A DNA stretch of 64,000 nucleotides. Source: Himantopus leucocephalus (taxonomy: Eukaryota > Chordata > Aves > Charadriiformes > Recurvirostridae). The position numbers and the translations under genes were made by a program. A model generated the notes under the pieces. The model had not been told where the DNA came from and searched no databases. It saw only the letters and a list, made by a program, of their open reading frames with translations. The stretch lies in NCBI GenBank assembly GCA_003993805.1, contig RSEF01000020.1, forward strand, positions 12,147,655-12,211,654, read 5' to 3'. Positions 39,701 to 51,700 of this stretch are shown piece by piece (positions within the stretch are counted from its first letter, which is position 1; each line of letters starts with the position of its first letter).

Positions 39701-42700
39701 GTATAAAGTCCCAAATATTTCTGTAACCGTCTTCAGTGTAATTCTTATGTCCAGAATGAACCTTCCCTGTGATGTACCATAGAGATCACATCACGTTCAC
39801 TAATTCAGAGAACCTCAATGTTCCTCCTGTAATTATTCACCCAGAATGGAACAGTTTTTCTGACTCCAGGCCCACAAAAATCAGTGCTTCCCTAACAGAC
39901 ACTCCCTCTCCCCAACTTCTGCTATTGGGTACGTAATGGCCCTTATGCAAATCTATTCTCGCTCTGGGAGTCAGCTGGTAGCAGGCTACAGCACTGGCGT
40001 ATTTCATTCTTACTATGAAAATCCTGGCTTTCACCTTTCAGCGCTCTTTTTCTCCTCCTTTCTGCACAATATTGAAAGGTTGATGTGAATTTGATTTGCT
40101 GAAGTTTTTCATTCAAATGGATGAAAGACTCACATCAAGCTTGTTTACCCAGTAAACGTATCCCTTAGGAGCTGTGAAGAAAAAAAATATTCTTCTGGGA
40201 CCTGATTTCCTAATGTTTTTCTTCGGCCTATGCATTCAACACAGACTGAAGAGCACTGCTGACAGAACATAGAAGCGAAATGGATGAACCCTCCACCTCT
40301 AACATACAACTCCACTTTCTGGAATGCTAAGTGGAAAAGAGGCATTCTTTCAGCATGAAATCCAGTGCATATCAGTAAGGACAATAAGATAAATACAGTC
40401 TTTCCCAACAGCCTAAGATATTAAAATTTTGGTATTACAGAGTATCCATTCTTTTGGTTCAAATTCTGTGTTTTTAATGCTTTTTAAATTCTATGCCTCA
40501 TTTCTACTTTAACTACAATGCCCTCTTTCTTTTCAATCTTCTAAGGCAGATAGATACTGAGTTTTCATTAAGAAAGTACTTTTCACTTCTTTCTGATGAA
40601 AATGTAGAGCCTTCTCTACAACAGCATTCCTATAAAAACCCCTACCTTTATAAAAATATGCTTGTTCTCTGTTCCCATGTAATAACAAACACATTGTGAT
40701 GTTGACAGCTGCAAAGCATGAAATATTTAAGGTGAAATACAGATTTTGTTAAAAACAAAATCATTTAATAAAATAAGAGAAAACTAATCCTCTTTAAAAT
40801 ATTTTTTCTTAATTTAACTATTAAGCTTAATGGCAGTTGATGGACCCTTCCCCCAACCGTGCAATTTTCTCTGGAAGTTCTATACCAAATGCTTCAAGGA
40901 CAAAGACTTCATGTAATTGCTGTGGGATTCAGGACTGCTGCACTCTCATTCTTCTGACTTTTCAGCAAGGTATACACAAGAAAAAAAATCACAATGGAAA
41001 AACTCCTATGCCAATACTTACACAGCTATCTCTGAATGCTAATACTGGCAGTAGCGTACTTATCTCAGGATATGCACATAAGCTAAAAATAAGAAATGAG
41101 TGCTGTCTGCATGTTCTGTTTTCCAAAGCACTAGTACAAAGATGTCAGAGAAAAAAAAAAAAAACCACAACCCTCTCAAAGCGTTAGAAACATTTACTGA
41201 CTTTATAAGGATAAAAAACCAGTGTATTTTGTGGATTACGTTTTAGTTTCTTCCTTTTGTTTATTTAATAATTTTTCTGCTGATTTAATTTACTGAATTC
41301 TGGTCCTCTGGCAGAACTTAAGGTTTCCCAGGCAAAGACATTGCCTCAAAGTAGAAGAAACTTCTATCTGATGGGCTAGGCCCCCCCTTGCTCAAGTAAT
41401 GAAGTGTACAAAGCCATTTTGGGTTCTTTGGGTAATTTTGTTTGTCCTAAAAAGACCGCTTCATTTTTCTGCAAGTATAATTTCCAGTGGCTGAGTACAC
41501 TGCAGCACAAGCATGCACATGGGCACACGGACAGCCCCTCCCAGTAACTGGAAACAGGGTAATCTCAAAAGTTTATACATTAATCACTAACATGTCATCT
41601 ATTAAAAAAAAAAAAAGTCAAAAAGGTTCTCTCCCTCTCTTTATCTCACTGTTCCTTTCAGGTAATCTGAACGCTTAAACAAACTATGATGAGAAGACGG
41701 TATCTGGAAAATAAAAGATGAACCCACTTGATGCAACAAAATCAGGCTTTTTAGTGTGCATTGCTGTCTGTATGTTCATCTACACTTTTATCTACCTAAA
41801 GGATATACTTTCTGAAGAGACAAATGAACAAAAATTTAATGCAAACATAGCAGAGTGTGGTTTTTACCCGGATGAACTTTGTTCAGCTCTTTTTGTGGGG
41901 AAAACTGCTGCCCTTAAAATTGGAAACTTTTGTCAGAATACCCACCAATCTAAAACACTCAGCTGCATTCAGACTTCGTGCAACTGCTCCATGGTTTTGA
42001 AGACTCTGCATTTTATCACAAGACCACTATCAGATGAAGAAGGAAATTTCTCATTGGCATACATCATCACAATTCACAAGGAGTTGGAAATGTTTGTGAA
42101 GCTGCTAAGAGCTATTTATATGCCTCAGAATATTTACTGCATACATGTTGATGAAAAGTCACCAAAAGATTATAAAGCTGCTGTACAAAACATCGTTAAT
42201 TGCTTTGAAAACATTTTTATTTCCTCAAAAAGAGAAAACGTTGTTTATGCAGGATTTTCAAGACTACAAGCTGACATTAATTGCATGAGAGATCTAGTCC
42301 ATTCCAAAATTCAGTGGAATTATGTTATTAATCTATGTGGTCAAGATTATCCCATTAAAACAAACAAAGACATTATACAATACATCAAAAGTAAATGGAA
42401 TGGTAAAAATATGACTCCCGGGGTAGTCCAACCACTTCATATGAAACACAGGACACAGGTTAGTTACAGAGAATATGTACATTCTGGAATGTCATACGTG
42501 TATCCAACAAAGAATATGAAAGCTAAACCTCCATATAATTTGACAATATATTTTGGTAGTGCCTATTACATACTCACTAAAGAATTTGTAGAGTTTACAT
42601 TGACTGATGCACGTGCAAAAGATTTGCTTGAATGGTCAAGAGACACGTACAGTCCGGATGAACACTACTGGGTCACACTGAATCGTTTAAAGGGTAAGAT

Positions 42701-45700
42701 ATATTTTATTTCTACTATGAATAACCCCTGGACCAACAGCATTGTAAGGTCTCTGACACAGCGAGCTAGTGAGCTCCAATTCAGAGCTTAACACCACCAC
42801 TTAACTGAGTTGCATTGCTTAAATACGGTGATTTCTTCAGCCTTGATGCTGCCCTTTCAAAAAGTCACATCTCCTGATGGTTGAGAAACAAAGCTTGATT
42901 CCAGAAAAGTACTACTTATGGTGCAGACCATTAGCTACAAGGCTAGAAAAATGTTAAGAGAGTTTTTTTGCTTTTGCTCATGTTCTAAAGGAATAAAAAA
43001 AAAGCAGTAACACTGAGAATGATGTCTGTTACAGAATCATAGAATTCTTGAGGTTGGAAGGGGCCTTTAAGATCATCAAGTCCAACCATTAACCTAACCT
43101 GACAAAACCACTTCTAAACCATATCCCCAAGTACCACGTCTACCCTTTTTTTAAACACCTCCAGGGATGGCGAATCCACCCCCTCCCTGGGCAGCCTATT
43201 CCAACGTTGGATAACCCTTTCAGTGAAAAAATTTTTCCTAATATCCAACCTAAACCTCGCCTGGCTTAACTTGAACCCATTTCCTCTCGTCCTATCACTT
43301 GTCACTAGGGAGAAGAGGTCAGTCCCCATCTCTCTACAACCTCCTTTCAGGTAATTGTAGAGAGTGATAAGGTCTGCCCTCAGCCTCCTCTTCTCCGGGC
43401 TAAACAGCCCCAGTTCCCTCAGTCGTTCCTCATAAGACTTGTCCCCCAGACCCCTCACCAGTTTTGTTGCCCTTCTCTGGACACGCTCCAGCACCTCAAT
43501 GTCTTTCTCGTAGTGAGGTTCTTATGATGTAAACATCTGTAAAAAAATACTGAATGTGGCTATATTTAAAAAGCCTTTAGCAGTGAAAATTTTCCTTGTA
43601 ATAAGTAGAAAGAAATCTTATCAGAACCTTATGTTTTTAAAGATGCTCCAGGGGCTACACCCAATGCAGACTGGGAAGGAAACATACGAGCCATTAAATG
43701 GAAAGACCAAGAAGGAACCATACACAAAGGCTGCAAAGGTAATCTGAATTTTGATCACGAACTCAAATTTGATTCACTGACTAGCATTCATTGCAAATTA
43801 CGTATTATGCTTTAAACTAGCTATTCAATGTGCCTCAGTGGTCATATATATTTTATTTTGGAAGTATCAAATAAAACAGCAAGCCACCCTACTTACTCCA
43901 CGTATCCAATCTAAATAGCTTCTGATATATTCTTGCAAAGATTGTCACAGTATCCATATACTGACAACCGCTCTTTCAACCTCCAATTACCAACGCATTA
44001 ACTTGACTGATCAGTTTTCAGTGAAGACTAGAAGGTTTACTTGACAAGCGTATTTGTCAGATACTTTCATCAACATTGTGTTAAATTGCTTCAATTTGAA
44101 CATTAATAAAAAAGAACAGTGCTGACTACATGGAAAGCTGACCACATGGAAAGCATGCAGAAAAAAATAATTAAAATATGTTGCTGTGCTAAGTTTGTAC
44201 AGTTAAGTGCTGCATGATTATACAGGTATCCAAAGAGAAGTAGATCAGAACTTCAGCATGCCCAACTTCAAGACAATATTAAGCAGAGCAACATGTCAAT
44301 GAAGCAGCTGGAGGTAACACGTATCCATTTGTGTAAAATGCAAAACCATACCCTTGCCTTTATGTTTAAAATCTAGCATTTTTCTCTAGATATATTTCAA
44401 TGATGCTCTATGTGACATCAAAAGGTATTTTTTGTTAGTAACACTATAGAGTGAAACTATTTCTTTTTAAATGTTTCTGTTCAGCTTTCTGCCGCATTCA
44501 GATAACTTCTATTTCTCTTTGCAGGTCACTACATCAGAGATATCTGTGTCTACGGACTAGGGGATTTGCAGTGGATTATTGAGTCACCTCATTTGTTTGC
44601 CAACAAATTTGAGCCTGCAACATACCCACTTGTTATGGACTGCCTAGAGAGACGCTACAGGCTTAAAGTACTGCGCCAGGCAGAAGTCCCGATTGAAGAT
44701 CACTGGCGCTTTCAGGAAGAGAACTATTTCAACATGAAGCTGAATGTTTGAACTTAACTAACATCTAAACAAGCGTTCAAAATACTGACAGAAACCATTA
44801 AGATTCTTAGCCATAGACTTCACTCTGTGCATTACAGCATGAGGGTAAGCACAACACTGTACTACCAGTCTGCCAGTGAAATAAACTTAGTTTTTATTTA
44901 TTACAGTAAGATAAAGTACAACTGCTAATGGGTTATTTCTCAAAGAAAATGACAGGTCTAAATCTCTAACTCACTGAAGACAAAGAGGAAGTTCATAATC
45001 TTTTAAGTGACTTATTTAACTGGAAAAATACATATTCCTCATGTCTGCAGCCAAAAACACGGCTAACCGGTATGAAAATCATAAAATGGGAGCAATGACT
45101 GAACAAAGATAAAATATGAAGAGCACAAGTTAAAGTAATTTCTACTGTACGTCTTATGAAATAGATTATTTTGAATAATGAAGTTCACGCTAAAATTTCA
45201 GAGCTTGTAGATAAGCAAGTGACAACCAGTTTCAGACACAGTCCATTTCACTGTTTTGTTTTTGTTTTTTTTTTTTTTTCCCCATGGCCAGCTGCATCTC
45301 TTAATTTCATTGTGTAGCATGGCAACATCACTCTTGCACTACTCAGGCTTTGCTTCTAATGAAAAGGGTGTGTGCCAGTAACAGTAGTAGGGGTCCTGCA
45401 ACGCACGTTTACCTTTAAGGCCCTGTTTCAAAGTCTCTGGAGGAGCTTAGGGCAAAGAGACGTGGAGAAATGTGAGGCCAGGGAACAAAGGAAAACCGAG
45501 TCAATCCCAGTGTACCCAACTGAGTGAAACAAAACTTCCCTGAACCTTGCAACAGTGCAGCAATTGGAGAAGACACCTAGCAGCAACCAGGACAAACATC
45601 TCATTTCCCAAACCCTCTGCAGACCAAACGCAACACTTGCAGTAGGGAAGCGGCTTTCGACACACAACACAGGCAAAATCACAGAACAGTAATTAAAAAA

Positions 45701-48700
45701 NAAAAAAAAAAAAAAAAAGGGCAAAAAAGCACAAGGATCCAGCCTTTTTGCAGGCAAGAGTTGCTCTTTCCTCTTCAGGACTCTTAAATTAATCTTTTCA
45801 CTTGTGTAACCAAAAAGATTAGGGGGAATACGAAGAAACAGGGAGGATATATTTGGTGGTCTTTCATACAACATGACAACTTTTCCACAGGATTAAACCT
45901 CTACACTCTGTCTCCAAAGGTCTTTAGTTAGGCAATACTGATGGCAAGAGACTAGGAGAAACCTGAACTGTGAGAGGTCATTTTAAATTGTTCGTCCTCC
46001 TTTAGAAGTATTTTGGCAAGAATGCAGATTAAAGTTTAATTCCAGTAAATCCAAATAAACTCCCAATTCTTTTGCATGAATTCTGATGGGAACTAATAAA
46101 ATATGCCCTGTTACTTACCAGCTCACTTGATCAGAAACTACAAATTATAAATAAAAGTCTAGAAGCAATTTCAATTTAATGTAAGCTTCAATGTGCACCC
46201 AAAACATCACTCAGTTTTTACAGGCAAACTGACTTACAGATTGTTTTTTCAAAAAAAATCAAATTAATGAACAATGACCTAACAATAGAACATGAAAGTT
46301 TCTTATTACAAACTTATTCCCAGGTTCCTGGAACTGTACTACTCATTTTCCCACAAGAGTTTCTTGGAAACATAATTTCTTTCAAATGAACTTTAACCTA
46401 AAGAAAGACCATCTGGTCCCTATTTATTTACAGAAACTTACAAACTCAACCCCTAGGCCTGTGCTCAGTTTAGTTTATAATCCAGAACTTGCAGATAAAT
46501 ATTGCTGGAGATTATTTTTTTTTCTTTATTTCCCTCCATAAAAAGGTAAGCCATGCAGTATGTTTACACTGAGCTTGTTGAGAGTCCCTCTGAAAACCAT
46601 TACTGAAGCTAATGGGTCTCTGGCATGTATTAATCATAGCAATATTCATAATTAATTTCTCTCCAAACCACACCCAATCCATTGCAGGGCACTGCCAGCA
46701 TTTATCCACTCTATGTTGTCTTTTAAAATGTGAATGGGATGTTCCTCGTTACCGTCATTGCAGCAAATCCAGTATCTAGCTTTCACCTTTCATCACCATT
46801 ACACCAAACAATTGTTGTCTCTCACTTCTGAACTGAATTAAAAGGATAAATTCAATAGCAAGGTGCCATATAACATGGGCTGGTTTTCCAGAAACTGAAC
46901 TAGTCAAACTCGGAAAAAAAAATCTGCACAAAAACCCCTCTTAAAATATAATTTAGGTATGACTTTACCCATGTTAATCCAGGAAAAGCATTGGAGCATG
47001 ATCCTCCTTCCTTAAAGGATTTCGTATTTTAAACACAGTGTTACATATATAAAAACCCCAGGAAAATAATAATTCTCAGTCATAAAGAGATTGAGATTGA
47101 TTGATTGTCATCATAATGACACCATTCTCAATCATAAAGAAACAGTATTCTCCGCATTATTCTGACTGATCATAACCACATTATATTCTTGAAAGACTTT
47201 TTACTTCTAACAGGAGTAAAAAAATTAAGTAATAAACTGACAGGTGAGAGCATTTAAACATATACAAAAGCGTTGTTTAAGTTCTGTATGCCTTATCATG
47301 TTATGAGCAGATTGATCACAAATTTTAGATCTCAGCAGCCAACGTTTACTAACTTTTGGTGACTGTTGACCTAAGAGCATATAGTGTCAATGTGACCTCG
47401 TTCAAGGAAACACTATGCTCTATAACATGCTGCACACACATTAATGCTCTATCTGAAAGATGCATGCATAATTTCTGTTTCAAAAAGCCTGAGGCACATG
47501 TTCAACAGCTCTATATCTAAGTTAAACATTTGATTACGTATTTTATATGGCACAGACCTTAATAGCTAGGGTACTATTTCAAGTGTGTATTAGTCTGTTG
47601 ACTCTGAAAACAATTGCAAAATAAATCTTAAAGCGATACAAGAAATTACATTTTAACATGTAATCTTGTCCTTAACTTCCAGAGTCACTACCTGAACTCC
47701 CAGAAAGACTTCCACCACAGATTCAATAACCACTATCATGTCTGCAAACTACCTCTAGTATACTATTACACCAATAGTAACTTCTTAGACAGGAAAGTCA
47801 ACATTAAAAATTGGTAATGGTGCCTATTTTGACCCCCCCAAATGTGAGGTTAAATAGATGCTATACATTTCTAGGTAATTCTTTTATTCCATCATTTCTA
47901 AAAGCATAATTTTTGTCAAATAGCAGACTTTCAAACAAGAAGGCACCAACGATTGCTCATGCAAGAATCAGGAAGCCAGTTAGAGCAGAAGTTCCAAAAC
48001 ATTTAATCACTTTGGGCCGCTCCAAAATCTACAGACCAACACAGATTAGCACTAACTTACAATCTTCAAGATCCCATCAAACACAAAAAGTGAGCAGAAA
48101 CAGTCTTGCTTGTTCTTTTAATTTTAGTAGGCTGCTGGAGAATTAAACACAACAATAGGTGAGAACATCCTATTCAAAAGTGTCAGTGTAAAACTTGCAA
48201 TTTCCATGTCACAGATAATTCTTCCTGAAGAACCACAAGCAGGAGGGAACAGAAAACTCCTGATCTTCAGGGCTTGTGCTACAGAATACATATCACCAAA
48301 CTCCATTATCTGAAAGCAAAGTTGTTTCTCTTTCTACCGATTGAAAGTCCTACCCTGCACATTTTAGCACGTGACTTAGTACTGATAGGTTAAATTTTAT
48401 CTTCTTACTGCACAAACCTCAAAAACATGGCTTAAACAAAACACACTTCTGTGTAAAAAGGTACTATAAGTTTTATTTGTATTCATAAGTTGCTTGGTTT
48501 TAGATAAAACTCTTTTTCAACCCTTTTCAGTCTAAATAGTTAGAAGCTTCAAAATTTGTCCCAAGCACTTCATCTAACAAGCCTGCTCTCCCATATAAAC
48601 CATCACTAAAGAATTCTCATTGCTCTTTCAAATATCTTTGACCAGGGAGTTTTATATGTTAGCAAGACAGTTCAGAGCATTTACCATTCAGGCGGTAAGA

Positions 48701-51700
48701 GACAATCTCTCTCTCAACACTGCTGCAGTGTCTGACTGTTTCTTTGCCTTAGAGTTTTCACGTTTTAATGTTATTTTTTAACTTGGATCTTTCAGTGTAC
48801 TGCTACTTAAGATGTGAAGCAAGAAAGAACAGCTTACTTCCAAGGGAAGTAAGCCACTTAGAAAAAGTCCTCACATATTAATTACAGTTGCCTTACTAAA
48901 AGTTCTCCATCCATGACAGTTTCCTCTCACATTCTTGCACCTTTCCCTAGTACAAATACAGTCTTTTTAACAATTCCAGTAAAAGCAGATAAATACATAT
49001 ATTTAATAGTCAGCTTTTCACGTAAAGTTTCTATTGAGGCAAAATATGTTTTTTTGAAAGACAACTCTGATAGAAAGATTGCTTCATCCTCCCTGTTCCT
49101 AGACTCCATAAAGCCCTTCAAATCTAGTACCACAGCAAGTACTGACGAGATAAACCAAGGAATGCTGAATTCTTCATCTGGGGGTTTTCCATTTCCTTGA
49201 ATTAGATAAAACTGCATACGCATTCAGTTTCTTCCTAGCAATTATTGTGATCTGGCTATCACTGGACAAACAGGTTGCTCTATTTCTTGTATGAGCTGTC
49301 ACAGAAAAAACTGAGAAGAAAACCGAGCAGTGACACAACTGTCTATGGGACTTTCCACAAAGTGGTACGCATTCCCATGAGCCAAGCCAGAAGGCCTGGA
49401 AAGGAAGCAATCCTCTGCTCTCAGCACAGGAAAGTAATTTCCTACAGTTTCATGAAAGCACAACATTTTGTGATATGCATCTTGCAGCATGTAAAGACAT
49501 ATTCATTATCTAGTTCAGATGATCTAGTTTAAAGTACGTGAGCAGGAAGGTGAGGACTGCAGAACTGTTGTTTGGGCTGCTGGATATCTGTATTCTCTGG
49601 TGAATGTTTTCACCACATCGTTACAGCATCTGTTTGACAAAGTCCTGTGGGAAACTGTTGCTGTTTACAATTTAGCAGACTATCAAGACTGCTCTGTAGG
49701 CTCATAAGTGAAATTAATACACAAGGATAGCTTGTTTTGAAAGCGGTTTCTTGAATTTCACAGCAGTGGGGAAGAGAACTGCCACACAGCTTCTCGATTG
49801 ACACTTTTCCAGTTTACATCCACGCTACAAACCTCATCCCTTGCGATGACCAGATTCTGCTAGCTGGAAAGAGAGACTGAATACATAGCAAATACAGGAT
49901 TATTCGTTTTCAACTACTCTTATCATGTCACTCTCCGGAGGCACATAACAATGTGTCTGCACACACAGATGTGGCAGGGGCACACAGGGGCTGGCATCTG
50001 GGCACATACTGACAGATACAAGGTGTCAAAGCCATGAAAAAAAATATGCTGTGACCCACATGGATTCCATCGGTTAGATTTTCGTTCAAAAAACACATTG
50101 TAATTCTTAAAATACAGGAGTTAGCACCAGTAGAAACATATGTTCGGCAATCCACAACATTCAAACATTCTGTACTTCAAAAATGTTTTGCATTTTGACA
50201 GAGCATGCATCCAAAGAGGATTCTATTTATTGATAAAAAAATTCTAATCCTAGCATATGTACAATACACAGCACTTAATTTTTCTTCATTAGTTCTAGTT
50301 CATTTTACTACCTGCCCCATTGCTGCATAAAGCTAGAAAGTGCTGGGGGAATGCTGCTAATTAATGCTCTGGATATAAACAAACTGCTAGCTACCAGAAA
50401 GCAGGGCAACCAGTTCCCCATGATCCTATTTAGAAGAGTTCCGGTCCCCTTCTTGATTCTGAATACAGAACAAGTGTGTTATCAGTATATATCCAGAGAT
50501 CTACCAAATCACTCGTAGACCTTAATCAAAGGAAATGTGGACTAAAACGTTATCCCAGCTGGCTACTATTGTCTTTGTGCACCAAAATCCAACAATGAAA
50601 AGATGACAGACTAGTGTATTATATCCACTTCATTATTTCTAGAAGCATCCTTCTGAATATTGTGAAGAATTCACACATATGTGAAAACAGTTGCACACAA
50701 ATATGAGGCTATGATAAATACTGATTATTAAAAAAAAATATCCAGAAAACATGGGATTCATTTAGTTTTTATAAGATTATCAGACTTATAAGATGTGGAC
50801 AAAACATCTCATTCCTACATTTAATGATCAAGTTATATCCATCTATCAACAAAAATTTAGATGCAAACAAAAAACCTCATTAAAAATAAATTAGTATCTG
50901 CCAACAGGAAAGCAGAGCCATTAGGACTAAACTGGTATTCTATACAACAAAATTAGATTTAGCCTCATATTGCTGCATTCAATGCTAACACTATTCCACA
51001 TCACCTGCAACAACTTACCAAGAAAGTTTTTCCTTCACAGGTCTTGTTTAATACAAACATACTGTATGTTTTATCAAATATCAGGGTGTTCGCTGAAAAA
51101 TCACTCTGCCTAAATGTGGCAACTATCACCACAAATCTCATTGATAATAGCAGTAGGGATAGGAAAAAAGAGTATTGGCAACTTTTATCATTACCCCTAC
51201 CCTAGCTACAAAGAAACTGATATAATGAGATCAAACCAGCACTGTAGAATGAAATGCAATCAAATTTTCTAGAATAATTCACGTAAGTGCTGAAAATTCT
51301 ATGAATAGTTGCCCTAAAAAAGTAGACAACAGCAAATTTCCTTTAAAAATAGACAGACCTAAACATAACGTGAAAATGTAATCAATTTTACCACACAGAG
51401 TGGACACTGATAAAACACAAACCACATGCATTCAGGAAAAAAAAGCCAACCAAACCAAACACCCAAAACCCCAAACCAAAATCAATCACCCTTTTTTAAA
51501 CTGAAATTATAATCAAATATTTGAAAAAATGAAATTTCTGAAGTACTTACTGCAAAAATCAAACTGTGCCTGAGAACAAAAATATTCATTCTTACAACTA
51601 CACATTTTTATTAAAAAAGGCCATATAGAATTACTTCAGGCCAACATAAAACAGAACTTTTACAAGTTCCACTTCAATCTGCATATTCATATAAAAAATA

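Noticed and set aside
42694..42791. Taking the GCNT7 first exon to its own stop as the normal protein end
   Set aside because: A good donor (GGTAAGAT) and two downstream exons restore the conserved C-terminus in phase.
43114..43494. Independent protein-coding gene of 126 residues
   Set aside because: The product is the CR1 ORF2 C-terminus and the element's 3' end is next to it; it is a truncated transposon, not a host gene.
45696..45718. Poly(A) tail of a processed pseudogene
   Set aside because: Neither side resembles a spliced coding sequence and no target-site duplication is evident.
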